A stretch of 12,484 nt of DNA from an uncultured Bacteroidota bacterium (GTDB taxonomy: Bacteria; Bacteroidota; Bacteroidia; Bacteroidales; UBA12481). The notes under the pieces were generated by a model. That model was not told where the DNA came from and made no database searches. It was given only the letters and a program-made list of their open reading frames with translations. The translations under genes were made by a program, and so were the position numbers. Shown piece after piece: positions 1 through 8,301 of the stretch. Each line of letters opens with the position of its first letter. The first letter of the stretch is position 1. The stretch covers positions 1 through 12,484 of the forward strand of contig CAILAQ010000080.1 of assembly GCA_903832165.1 (NCBI GenBank), written 5' to 3'.

Positions 1-597
1 GATGGCAAACTGATTCAGCCAAATGCCAAGCCGGGCGACTTCCGCTTTGTTGATCAGGACGGAAACGGCACCATCGACAGCGAAGACTGGGTTCAGATTG
101 GTAACCCATATCCAAAATTCACCGGAGGATTGAACCTTACTCTGGAATATAAAGGTTTCGATGTAAACGTTTTCTGGTATACTGCCCTCGGTGCTCAGGT
201 TTGGGATGCAACCCGCCGCTATGACATGAACTTCACCAACTATCGTGGTTCAGCCCTTGAGCGCTGGACAGGCGAAGGCACCTCAAACACTTATCCGCGT
301 GTCACCTATTCCGACCTGAACGGCAACTTTAAAACTCCCAGCGATTTCTGGGTAAAAAATGCCGACTATCTCCGTCTGCGTAACCTCAGCATCGGCTATT
401 CCATTCCTTTGAAAGCAGCTACCTGGCTGCATATCAGCAAACTCAGGGTTTATCTGGCCGGTGAAAACCTGCTTACTTTTACCAATTATGATGGGTACGA
501 GCCTGAAATCGGTGGTGGAGTATTCGGTTATGGCGTTGACCATGGTATCTATCCACAAGCCCGGACTATCTACGGTGGAATTAATGTAACCTTCTAA
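1..597 (+). CDS. SusC/RagA-type TonB-dependent outer-membrane porin, 3' end only
   Basis: Frame 1 is open from the first base, so this is the last 198 residues of a protein that is normally about 1,000 residues long. Family knowledge: SusC proteins form the 22-strand outer-membrane barrel through which SusD-captured oligosaccharides are imported using TonB energy. The sequence shows the usual C-terminal landmarks: GDFRFVDQDGNGTID (residues about 13-26), then IGNPYPKFTGGLNL, then 'WVKNADYLRLRNLSIGYSIP' and a last strand ending YGGINVTF with the terminal Phe typical of outer-membrane barrels. The stop is TAA at 595-597, and the SusD gene starts 24 nt later, as in a susCD operon. The plug, TonB box and signal peptide are outside the window. 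Substrate cannot be read from this fragment; the beta-1,3-glucan assignment comes from the neighbouring enzymes. Confidence 0.95.
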   Translation, partial: DGKLIQPNAKPGDFRFVDQDGNGTIDSEDWVQIGNPYPKFTGGLNLTLEYKGFDVNVFWYTALGAQVWDATRRYDMNFTNYRGSALERWTGEGTSNTYPRVTYSDLNGNFKTPSDFWVKNADYLRLRNLSIGYSIPLKAATWLHISKLRVYLAGENLLTFTNYDGYEPEIGGGVFGYGVDHGIYPQARTIYGGINVTF

Positions 598-621
598 TTG
601 TCAACTTTAACACAAAGCAAA

Positions 622-2226
622 ATGAAAAAAATGCGATATATAACTTACATAGCCCTGGTAATATTCGGAATACAGGCTTGTACCAAAAGTTTTCTTGAAC
701 TGGAACCCAAAACGGGCCTGGTAGAGGAGAACTTTTACAAAACGGAAAACGATGCTTTCCTGGCGCTGGTTGGAGCTTATGATGCCCTGACCGTGCAGAA
801 CTGGCAATTCATTCCGCTTATGTCGGATATTTTATCCGATGACGCCTTCGCAGGCGGTGCTGATGCGAAAGATATGAGCCAATGGCAGGAAATTGAACTC
901 TCGCAGATGACTGATGCCAACGGATCGGCTGGCGACTTATGGAACCGCTGCTATACGGGAATTTACCGTACCAATCTCTATCTGCAGAAAGAGGCCGCAA
1001 TTACCTGGACCAATCCGGCAAATCAGAAACGATTTGCTGCTGAAGCCAAATTCATCCGCGGATATATTTACTTTGATCTTGCACGCCACTATGGATGGGT
1101 GCCGGTTATCACTTCCGTTCTTCCATCAATCGAGGATTACCGGAGCGCTACCCAGAATACTCCTTCGGAAGTTTATGCACAGGCTGTAAAAGATATGCTG
1201 GCTGCACTTCCTGATCTGCCGGAAACCGTTTCTGCAACAGAAACCGGCCGTGTAACCAAATATGCCGCACAAGCCCTGATTTCAAGAATGTACTTGTACT
1301 TTACCGGTATCAAAACTGCTATTCCTGAACTCGGCCTTACCGGTGACCTCACTGATGGTACAACCGCCGTAACCAAGGCATGGGTTCAGTCTGCACTCGA
1401 TGGAATCATTAACAGTGGCGCCTATCAGCTTATGCCGAACTATGCCGACCTGTTCGACTGGAAACACCAGAACAGCAGCGAATCTGTGTTTGAATTCCAG
1501 TATTCCGAAAAAGCTAAATCAAGCGATTGGGGCGGCTGGGGAATCAACGGCAACTTCTCTGTCATCTTCTACGGGATGCGTAACCCGGCCGGGTTCGGCG
1601 GATTCTGGGATGCCGGATGGAGCTTTGCTACTATCACCTGGTCACTGGTAAATGAATATGAAGCTGGCGACCCGAGAAAGGATGCAACTGTTTTCAATGC
1701 TGATGCCGCCACCGGCACTTATCTCAAAGCATTTGAAAATACCGGCTATTTTAACAAGAAGTGGATGCCAAGGAATGAGTTCCAGGCAACTGCAGGTTCG
1801 CGCGAACATAACTATGCTGCCAACTTTATCGATGTCCGCTATGCTGATGTTCTGCTTATGGCTTCCGAAATAAACCTTACGGATAATCCATCCAAAGCAA
1901 AGGATTACCTGAACCAGGTCAGAACACGCGCCTTAGGTGCCGGAGCTGCTAAAAACTCAGTTACCATGGATGATATCATGCATGAGCGCCGCGTTGAACT
2001 CGGCGGTGAAGGTTCACGTAAATGGGACCTGCTGAGAATGGGCCTCGATTATGCCAAAACAAAAATCGACAACAGTTTCACAGTGCCAGCATCTGCTACC
2101 AACAAACAGGATTTTGTCGGACGCGAGTTCGACCCTTCAACTTATGGCATGTTTCCGATCCCGGGTTCCGAGATCCGCAACTGCAACACCGGAGTGTTAA
2201 AACAGTATGTACCTAAATATAAATAA
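622..2226 (+). CDS. SusD/RagB-type surface glycan-binding lipoprotein
   Basis: This is a 534-residue outer-membrane lipoprotein that lids the SusC porin and binds the glycan. The ATG at 622 is chosen over an in-frame TTG at 598 because it gives a compact signal peptide (MKKMRYITYIALVIFGIQA) with lipobox IQAC and acylated Cys20. SusD landmarks are present: FLELEPKTGLVEENFYKTENDAFLAL just after the Cys, the TPR-type helical core, RYADVLLMASEI (about 406-417), HERRVELGGEGSRKWDLLRMG (about 454-474), and FPIPGSEI (511-518) near the C-terminus. Length is normal for the family (about 500-600). It follows SusC by 24 nt and precedes the next lipoprotein by 3 nt, so the three are almost certainly co-transcribed. 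Trp-rich stretches (for example DWGGWGINGN) may form the sugar-binding platform; this is inference. Confidence 0.95.
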   Translation: MKKMRYITYIALVIFGIQACTKSFLELEPKTGLVEENFYKTENDAFLALVGAYDALTVQNWQFIPLMSDILSDDAFAGGADAKDMSQWQEIELSQMTDANGSAGDLWNRCYTGIYRTNLYLQKEAAITWTNPANQKRFAAEAKFIRGYIYFDLARHYGWVPVITSVLPSIEDYRSATQNTPSEVYAQAVKDMLAALPDLPETVSATETGRVTKYAAQALISRMYLYFTGIKTAIPELGLTGDLTDGTTAVTKAWVQSALDGIINSGAYQLMPNYADLFDWKHQNSSESVFEFQYSEKAKSSDWGGWGINGNFSVIFYGMRNPAGFGGFWDAGWSFATITWSLVNEYEAGDPRKDATVFNADAATGTYLKAFENTGYFNKKWMPRNEFQATAGSREHNYAANFIDVRYADVLLMASEINLTDNPSKAKDYLNQVRTRALGAGAAKNSVTMDDIMHERRVELGGEGSRKWDLLRMGLDYAKTKIDNSFTVPASATNKQDFVGREFDPSTYGMFPIPGSEIRNCNTGVLKQYVPKYK

Positions 2227-2229
2227 GTC

Positions 2230-3108
2230 ATGAAGAAAATTAAATATATCCTAATCATGGCCGTAACGGCCTTCCTGCTCGCATCTTGTGAGCCATCGGT
2301 ACTGCCAACTCCCGATATCGGTCCGGCTCCTACCGCTGCCGATCTGCAGATTACCATTACCCCCGGGGTGGACGCATTTCACTTTGTGATTGAAAACACT
2401 TCCAAAGTAACCGGCATGCCATCCTGGGACCTTGGAAACGGAACAACGGCCAGCGGATCCAAAGCAGTGGCCTACTACCCGCTTCCCAACACCTATGTGA
2501 TCACTATGACACTGTATACTAAAGGTGGAAATGCTACCGTCACGAAGGATCTGACCTCAACAGAAACCGACTGGGCTTATTTCTCCAGTCCGGTAATTGC
2601 CCTGATCTGCGGCGGACCTGAAGCCGTAAACGGAAAGACCTGGGTAATGGACAGCCTCACTCCCGGTCATATTGGCGTTGGACCGGATCTTGCCAACAGC
2701 TCCTTATGGTGGTCGGCAGGTATAAGGGAAAAACCCGGAACCGGATTATACGATGATGAGATTAATTTCCAGCTCATGAAGTTCCAGGTAATCTACGACA
2801 ACAAAGGCGTAAGCTATGTTAAGGATTTCCGCAAAGGGGACGCCGCCTATTCCAATGCTCGCGCAAAATCCGGCGATTGGATGGTTGATTACGCAACACC
2901 GGTTACCGGAAGCTGGTCTTATGTTGAACGGGATGGTAAAGAATATATTCAAATCGCAAGCGGCAAGCCTCTCTATCCGTGTTTCGACACCGGGGCAAAG
3001 AATGGGGAATACCTGATTCTGAAGGTGACCGAAACCTCCCTGGAACTGGCTTGTATCGGCGGCGACAATAATGCATGGCATTACCTGCTCAAGACGAAAG
3101 GAAGCTGA
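2230..3108 (+). CDS. PKD-domain surface glycan-binding lipoprotein (SusE/SGBP position)
   Basis: This is a 292-residue lipoprotein. The signal peptide MKKIKYILIMAVTAFLLAS is followed by lipobox LLASC with Cys20. Residues about 36-112 match a PKD/Ig-like fold, including WDLGNGTTASGS (66-77) and NTYVITMTLYTKGGNATVTKDL. The remainder (about 120-292) looks all-beta with many aromatics (TWVMD, LWWSAG, GSWSYVERDGKEYIQIA, NAWHYLLK). I do not recognise it as a named family. Position is the main evidence for function: genes immediately after susD usually encode a second cell-surface glycan-binding protein (SusE-like or SGBP-B), often with PKD or Ig spacers followed by a C-terminal binding domain. It starts 3 nt after the SusD stop and is followed by a terminator-like stem-loop, so it is probably the last gene of the binding/transport transcript. 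There is no catalytic signature. Family is solid for PKD; the glycan-binding role is inferred. Confidence 0.8.
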   Translation: MKKIKYILIMAVTAFLLASCEPSVLPTPDIGPAPTAADLQITITPGVDAFHFVIENTSKVTGMPSWDLGNGTTASGSKAVAYYPLPNTYVITMTLYTKGGNATVTKDLTSTETDWAYFSSPVIALICGGPEAVNGKTWVMDSLTPGHIGVGPDLANSSLWWSAGIREKPGTGLYDDEINFQLMKFQVIYDNKGVSYVKDFRKGDAAYSNARAKSGDWMVDYATPVTGSWSYVERDGKEYIQIASGKPLYPCFDTGAKNGEYLILKVTETSLELACIGGDNNAWHYLLKTKGS

Positions 3109-3136
3109 ATCCTGAATATTAGTATAGGTTAAAACG

Positions 3137-3213
3137 GGGTTGCCGTGGTTGATTCATAATGGCATTTTCTGATGATCCGTTATTCGATCACCACGGTAAC
3201 CCTTTCTTTTTCT
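3137..3213 (+). terminator. Long stem-loop with T-rich tail between SGBP and GH5 genes (terminator or attenuator)
   Basis: GGGTTGCCGTGG (3137-3148) pairs with CCACGGTAACCC (3191-3202) over 12 base pairs, one of them G-U. The stem continues as T3149-A3190 and, after a one-base bulge at 3150, three more pairs (3151-3153 with 3187-3189). The loop is about 33 nt. A T-rich run with two C interruptions (3203-3213) follows at once, as in an intrinsic terminator. The loop is long for a classic terminator, so partial read-through, attenuation or an mRNA-stabilising role is possible. It lies in the only long gap of the PUL. Confidence 0.65.
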
Positions 3214-3231
3214 GACACTTCCCATTCTGAT

Positions 3232-6006
3232 ATGATCCAATCGGTTAAAATACCTGTATTCCTTTTTTTTCTGATCTTCCAGCAGATTTCTGGTCCGGTT
3301 GCCTTTGGGTACGATGGGTTTCTGCGGGCATCCGGAAAATTTATTATTGACGGAAAGGGCCAGCCGGTGCTACTCAGAGGAATGGGCCTTGGCGGATGGA
3401 TGCTTCAGGAAGGGTATATGCTGGAAACTGCAGATTTTGCAGGAACCCAGCATGAAATCAAGGCAAGGATTCAGGACGTAGCGGGTAAAGCCGGCATGGA
3501 AAAATTCTACGATGCCTGGCTGGCCAACCATGTCACCCGCCGCGATATCGATTCCATGGCCGCCTGGGGCTTCAACTCCGTCAGGCCCGCCCTGCATTAC
3601 AACCTCTTTACCCTCCCCATTGAACAAGAGCCGGTAACCGGTCAGCAAACCTGGATCGATAAGGGATTCATCCTCCTCGATAGCCTCGTTTCGTGGTGCT
3701 CGGCCAACCGGATGTATGTTTTCCTCGACTTGCATGCCGCTCCCGGCGGTCAGGGCCGCGACAACAATATCTCCGACCGCGATCCGTCGAAACCTTCTCT
3801 CTGGGAAAGCAGCGACAACCGTACCAAGACTATCGAGCTATGGCGAAAACTCGCTGAACGATATGCCGGTAATCCATGGGTGGGCGGTTATGATCTCATC
3901 AATGAAACCAACTGGGATTTCGAAAACAGCGGCAACCAGAGCGGCTGCAACTGCGGCAGAAATGCTCCGCTCCTCGACCTTTATCAGAATATCATTACCG
4001 CCATTCGCAGCAAAGATCCTAACCACATGATCTTCATCGAGGGAAACTGCTGGGCGGGTAATTTCAATGGGCTTACCTCGCTTACCTCCTTCGATAACAA
4101 TCTTGCTTTCAGCTTTCACCGCTACTGGAACGGCAATACCATAGCATCAATACAGGAAAAGCTCAATCTTAGAGATACCTATAATGTGCCGCTCTGGATG
4201 GGGGAATCCGGCGAAAACTCAAATCATTGGTTTGCCGAGGCAATATCCCTGCTGGAATCTAATAACATCGGATGGAGCTGGTGGCCCGAAAAAAAGATCA
4301 ATTCCGTTGTCGGACCAATGACGGTGATCAAGACAAAAGAATATGACAAAATACTGACCTTCTGGAGAAGTGGCGGCGCCAGGCCAGATTCTTCCTTTGC
4401 AGCTGCAGCCCTGATGCAGATCGCCGAAAACCTGAAAATTGAAAACTGCATCATACATCCGGATGTTATGGATGCCATGTTTCGCCAGCAGCTTACCAAT
4501 GCAACCAAACCATTTTCCCGAAACCTCGTGCCCGGCCGTTTTTATGCCGTCGATTTTGATATGGGCAGAAATAATTATGCCTACGCCGACAAGGACTTTG
4601 AAAACAGCGGTGGTCAGGCCTCAAACGAATGGAATCGCGGATATGTATACCGGAACGACGGCCCGGATATTGTCCGCTGTACGGATTCAGCTGCCTTCTC
4701 CAACGGTTACAATATCGACAATACTGAAAAAGATGAATGGCTGGCCTATACGATCATAGCCGACTCCACCGGTGTCTACAATCTCAACATCACAACGGCA
4801 GCCGCCAGCGGAATGGGCACATTCCGAATCGAGATCGACGGAATAAACGTTACCGGCTCTGTGGCCGTTCCGCACACAGGTGGGGTCCAGCGTTTTTCTT
4901 CTGTTTCGATGAAAAATATTGAACTGACTGCCGGACTGCATAAGATGATCCTCTATTTCGAAGAGGGCGGATTCAGTGTCAGCTCCTTTACTTTCACCGG
5001 ACCCACCGGAGCAACCGGTGTCCCATTCTGCCTGCTCTCGGGCAAAACAGATGATCTTGGCAATCAAGTGATTCTGACTTTCAACAAACCCTTGTCGGGT
5101 TATCCTTCAACGGGCGCAAATTTGACCTTATCAGCAGGAGATAAAACCTATATACCTGAATCGGTAACCTTTGAACCGGCCAACCCCCGATCGGTGAGGT
5201 TGCGGTTCTCGGTGATTTTCTCCGGATCAGATATCCTCAGGATATCCTGCTCAGGTTCAATTTTCACCAGTGGAGCAGAAGTATTGCCGGCTTTTACCGA
5301 TGTGCCTGTGGTGAATGTTATCATGCAGCGGTTCGCGATTCCCGGCTCCATCGAAGCTGAAAATTATTTGGTAAACAGCGGCTTCGGATTTGAGCAGTGC
5401 ACAGATATCGGAGGCGGTAAGGATGCCGGATGGTCCGACCCGGGCGATTATCTGGAGTTTCCAGTAAGGATAGCCGAAAAAGCTCTATACCGCATTACTT
5501 ATCGTTATTCCTGCAACACCGGTGCTGCAAAAGCCGCTATTTACCTTGTGGATGAGGTGATGCGACTGGTTCAAACGGTGGATTTTCCGGCAACCGGAGG
5601 TTGGCAGAACTGGAACTCTGTGACTGTGTCAGACACTCTCCCAGCAGGACCCAAAACACTCAGATTTACGGCCATTACCGGTGGATTCAATCTCAACAGG
5701 ATCGAATTTGTAAAGGTGCCGCCTAAAGATACCATTCTGGTGAGCAAGGCCGGATTCATCCTCTATCCCAATCCGGCAAACGGTTCCGTTACCGTTCAGA
5801 TTACCAATCCCGGAGGGAATCCGCAGCAGCTGGTACTGACGGACCTCCTTGGCCGCGTCATTTACAAAAGGGATACCCCTGCCACCTCCACAGCTAAACT
5901 AAATATTGATACAACCGGTTGTCTTCCGGGGATATATCTCCTGAGCGTAGGTGACAAGCAGTCCCTCGAAACACACCTTCTTCTGATAAAAAATATGAAT
6001 TTATAA
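3232..6006 (+). CDS. T9SS-exported multimodular GH5 beta-glucanase with two CBM6-like modules
   Basis: This 924-residue secreted enzyme is read from ATG 3232. An in-frame ATG at 3172 sits inside the loop of the upstream stem-loop and would put a hydrophilic tail before the signal peptide. Modules in order: signal peptide (1 to about 24); GH5 (clan A) barrel, about 27-395; CBM6-like module, about 433-589; Ig-like spacer, about 598-698; second CBM6-like module starting PGSIEAENY, about 701-828; T9SS type A sorting domain from FILYPNP, about 842-924. The probable acid/base is E225 (LINETNW) and the nucleophile E325 (WMGESGE), with H296/Y298 in SFHRYW. RGMGLGGWMLQEGYM (49-63) and LDLHAAPGGQ (165-174) resemble signatures of GH5 exo-beta-1,3-glucanases. 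Beta-1,3- or beta-1,6-glucan is thus the likely substrate, but the subfamily is unassigned. The usual NEP reads NET here. The GH3 gene starts 4 nt downstream. Confidence 0.88.
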   Translation: MIQSVKIPVFLFFLIFQQISGPVAFGYDGFLRASGKFIIDGKGQPVLLRGMGLGGWMLQEGYMLETADFAGTQHEIKARIQDVAGKAGMEKFYDAWLANHVTRRDIDSMAAWGFNSVRPALHYNLFTLPIEQEPVTGQQTWIDKGFILLDSLVSWCSANRMYVFLDLHAAPGGQGRDNNISDRDPSKPSLWESSDNRTKTIELWRKLAERYAGNPWVGGYDLINETNWDFENSGNQSGCNCGRNAPLLDLYQNIITAIRSKDPNHMIFIEGNCWAGNFNGLTSLTSFDNNLAFSFHRYWNGNTIASIQEKLNLRDTYNVPLWMGESGENSNHWFAEAISLLESNNIGWSWWPEKKINSVVGPMTVIKTKEYDKILTFWRSGGARPDSSFAAAALMQIAENLKIENCIIHPDVMDAMFRQQLTNATKPFSRNLVPGRFYAVDFDMGRNNYAYADKDFENSGGQASNEWNRGYVYRNDGPDIVRCTDSAAFSNGYNIDNTEKDEWLAYTIIADSTGVYNLNITTAAASGMGTFRIEIDGINVTGSVAVPHTGGVQRFSSVSMKNIELTAGLHKMILYFEEGGFSVSSFTFTGPTGATGVPFCLLSGKTDDLGNQVILTFNKPLSGYPSTGANLTLSAGDKTYIPESVTFEPANPRSVRLRFSVIFSGSDILRISCSGSIFTSGAEVLPAFTDVPVVNVIMQRFAIPGSIEAENYLVNSGFGFEQCTDIGGGKDAGWSDPGDYLEFPVRIAEKALYRITYRYSCNTGAAKAAIYLVDEVMRLVQTVDFPATGGWQNWNSVTVSDTLPAGPKTLRFTAITGGFNLNRIEFVKVPPKDTILVSKAGFILYPNPANGSVTVQITNPGGNPQQLVLTDLLGRVIYKRDTPATSTAKLNIDTTGCLPGIYLLSVGDKQSLETHLLLIKNMNL

Positions 6007-6010
6007 TCCT

Positions 6011-8245
6011 ATGAAAAAAATAATTCTCCTCGCAGCATTGGGCATTCTGGGCTTAGCGGCGTGCAAAACGACGGTTAATAAAGCTCCTGAAAACGTTGAA
6101 AAAAATCTGATGAAAAGAGCAGATAGTGTATTAGCCCTGATGTCTTTAGATGAAAAAATCGGCCAGCTGAACCAATTCTCCGGCGATGGGGAATTGACCG
6201 GTCCGGTTGCCTTGCGCCCCGATTTACTGCAAAGCATCAGGGATGGGAAAGTTGGCTCCATGCTGAACATTAATGGGGCTGAGTATACACGCAAGATTCA
6301 GAAGATTGCCGTTGAAGAATCCCGGTTAAAGATTCCACTGATATTCGGCTATGATGTTATCCACGGATACAAAACAATTTTTCCTATACCCCTCGGAGAA
6401 TCCGCCTCCTGGGATCCGGAAGCCGTCGAAAAAGCGGCACACATTGCTGCCACAGAGGCCGCCTCGGCCGGCCAGCACTGGACTTTTGCACCCATGGTCG
6501 ACATTGCCCGCGATCCCCGCTGGGGCCGCATCATGGAAGGATCGGGCGAAGACCCTTACCTCGGATCACAGCTGGCAGTGGCACGGATAAAGGGATTCCA
6601 GGGAACCAGCCTTTCCGATAAAACCACCATCCTGGCATGCGCTAAACACTATGCAGGATATGGAAACGCCCAGGCAGGACGGGATTATTATACAACAGAT
6701 ATCAGCGAGAACAGCCTGCGCGAAGTTTACCTCCCTCCTTTTAAAGCGGCTGCAGAAGCCGGAGTTGCGACCTTCATGTCCGCATTCAATGACCTTAACG
6801 GAATTCCTGCCACCGGAAATAAAGATCTTATACACGATATCCTCAAAACCGAATGGGCCTATAAAGGGATGGTAGTCAGCGACTGGGGTTCGATCTCCGA
6901 AATGATAGCCCACGGAATTGCAACCAATAAATATGAAGCCGGCGACCTGGCCTTCAATGCCGGTGTCGACATGGACATGGAAGGCACCGTTTATCTTACT
7001 GAGATGAAGAATCTGTTGAAGGATGACAAGATAACAACAGCACAGATTGACGAATCGGTCCGGCGGATTCTCAGGCTGAAATTCATGCTCGGATTATTCG
7101 ATGATCCCTATCGTTACAGCAATCCTGATTATGAAAAGCAAACTCTTCTGAAGCCCGGATTCATTGATGCTGCCCGCGATGCGGCCAGAAAATCTTTTGT
7201 ACTGCTGAAGAACGACAACCAGTACCTGCCACTGAACCCATCAGTAAAAAGTATTGCCCTGATCGGACCTGCTTCGGATGCAGCCGCCGATATGATCGGA
7301 AACTGGTCGGGCCGTGGTGAAGTTAAAGACGTGATCACCCTTAAGTCGGCGTTGGAAACCCGGCTGGGTGCTGGCAAAGTTCTGTATGCCAGGGGCGCCG
7401 GTTTCAACGACGGAGATAAAGCCGGATTTGCAGAAGCTATCGCAGCTGCCAGGCGTGCCGAGGTGATTATCGCAGCCTGCGGTGAAGCAGGAATGATGTC
7501 CGGTGAAAGCATGAGCCGAGCAGATATTTCCATACCGGGGGTTCAGGAAGACCTGATTATGGAACTGGCGAAACTCGGAAAACCAATGATTCTTGTACTC
7601 TTTAACGGCCGTCCGCTGATCCTTACCAAAATAATTGGCTCTGTACCGGCTGTCCTCGAAGCATGGATACCCGGCACCATGGCGGGCCCGGCCCTTTGCG
7701 ATATCCTGTTCGGAGAATATAATCCTTCTGGAAAACTTCCTGTTACTTTCCCGTACGCCCTTGGTCAGATTCCCATCTTTTATAATCACAAGAATTCCGG
7801 ACGCCCCGGAAGCCAGGATAAAAAATTCACCTCACGATACCTGGATGTCCCTAATGACCCACTCTTCCCTTTCGGATTTGGCTTGAGCTACACCCAGTTC
7901 GCTTATAACAACCTGAACCTGAATGAATCTTCTATAATTGATGATAAACCTCTGGAAGTTAGGGTGGATGTAAAAAACACCGGCACCGTAGCCGGAACAG
8001 AAACCGTTCAGCTGTATATTCGTGATCTGGTAGGGTCGGTAACCCGGCCGGTAAAAGAACTCAAAGGATTCAAAAAGGTACTCCTGAAAGCCGGTGAGGT
8101 ACAAACTATCAGTTTTACCGTGACAAAGGAAGATCTGTCATTTTATAACAGCCGTAATGTCTGGGGCACCGAACCGGGGAAATTCACGATCTTTGTAGGC
8201 ACCAATTCGCAGAACACCATCGAGGCCGGCTTTGAGCTGAAGTGA
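6011..8245 (+). CDS. bglX: GH3 beta-glucosidase lipoprotein (BglX type)
   Basis: This 744-residue enzyme probably releases glucose from the non-reducing ends of imported beta-gluco-oligosaccharides. Its signal peptide ends in lipobox LAAC (Cys18); no acidic residues follow the Cys, so a periplasmic-facing location is likelier than the surface (inference). The N-terminal barrel has MSLDEKIGQLNQF, KHYAGYG (212-218) and the nucleophile D291 in MVVSDWGS. The alpha/beta sandwich begins around LLKNDNQYLPLNP (398-410) and carries GEAGMMSGESMSR; E499 is the candidate acid/base. PFGFGLSY (620-627) leads into a C-terminal fibronectin-III-like domain (about 650-740). Length fits BglX proteins (about 750). 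The start is 4 nt after the GH5 stop, which implies translational coupling. The family is certain; specificity for beta-1,3-linked oligosaccharides is inferred from the neighbours. Confidence 0.95.
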   Translation: MKKIILLAALGILGLAACKTTVNKAPENVEKNLMKRADSVLALMSLDEKIGQLNQFSGDGELTGPVALRPDLLQSIRDGKVGSMLNINGAEYTRKIQKIAVEESRLKIPLIFGYDVIHGYKTIFPIPLGESASWDPEAVEKAAHIAATEAASAGQHWTFAPMVDIARDPRWGRIMEGSGEDPYLGSQLAVARIKGFQGTSLSDKTTILACAKHYAGYGNAQAGRDYYTTDISENSLREVYLPPFKAAAEAGVATFMSAFNDLNGIPATGNKDLIHDILKTEWAYKGMVVSDWGSISEMIAHGIATNKYEAGDLAFNAGVDMDMEGTVYLTEMKNLLKDDKITTAQIDESVRRILRLKFMLGLFDDPYRYSNPDYEKQTLLKPGFIDAARDAARKSFVLLKNDNQYLPLNPSVKSIALIGPASDAAADMIGNWSGRGEVKDVITLKSALETRLGAGKVLYARGAGFNDGDKAGFAEAIAAARRAEVIIAACGEAGMMSGESMSRADISIPGVQEDLIMELAKLGKPMILVLFNGRPLILTKIIGSVPAVLEAWIPGTMAGPALCDILFGEYNPSGKLPVTFPYALGQIPIFYNHKNSGRPGSQDKKFTSRYLDVPNDPLFPFGFGLSYTQFAYNNLNLNESSIIDDKPLEVRVDVKNTGTVAGTETVQLYIRDLVGSVTRPVKELKGFKKVLLKAGEVQTISFTVTKEDLSFYNSRNVWGTEPGKFTIFVGTNSQNTIEAGFELK

Positions 8246-8246
8246 T

Positions 8247-8290
8247 GAGAAACACGGAGACACAGAGAGCATTGAGAAACACAGAGAAAA
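8247..8290. repeat. Purine-rich 'gagaaacacRgaga' direct repeat in the GH3-GH16 gap
   Basis: Two copies of GAGAAACACRGAGA (8247-8260 and 8274-8287, 13 of 14 identical) lie 27 nt apart, separated by more of the same ACAC/AGAG pattern. The tract fills most of the 56-nt gap between the GH3 stop and the chosen GH16 start. Sequences of this type (acacagagaacacrgag) recur between genes in many environmental bacterial genomes; that is from memory, not a search. It is open in frame with the GH16 gene, so automatic calling can wrongly extend that gene upstream. Confidence 0.6.
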
Positions 8291-8301
8291 TTTATCCAAT
8301 C

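Noticed and set aside
52..87. EF-hand-like loop DQDGNGTIDSED in the SusC fragment
   Set aside because: An Asp/Gly-rich loop of this form is a standard conserved element near the C-terminus of SusC proteins and does not indicate a separate calcium-binding or dockerin protein.
598..621. TTG start at 598 for the SusD gene
   Set aside because: ATG 622 gives a standard-length lipoprotein signal with Cys at position 20; the TTG start would add eight residues before the Lys-rich n-region.
3172..3231. ATG 3172 as start of the GH5 gene
   Set aside because: It lies inside the loop of the terminator-like stem-loop and would place 20 hydrophilic residues before the signal peptide that begins at ATG 3232.
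7241..7789. 182-codon open frame on the minus strand inside the GH3 gene (similar ones at 8377-8862 and 9142-9576)
   Set aside because: These are antisense shadows of strongly conserved glycoside hydrolase genes; the two GH16 shadows resemble each other only because the sense genes are paralogs.
8242..8301. GTG 8242 or ATG 8245 as start of the GH16 lipoprotein
   Set aside because: The extra residues come from the ACAC/AGAG repeat and would bury the signal peptide; ATG 8302 restores a normal lipobox at Cys16.
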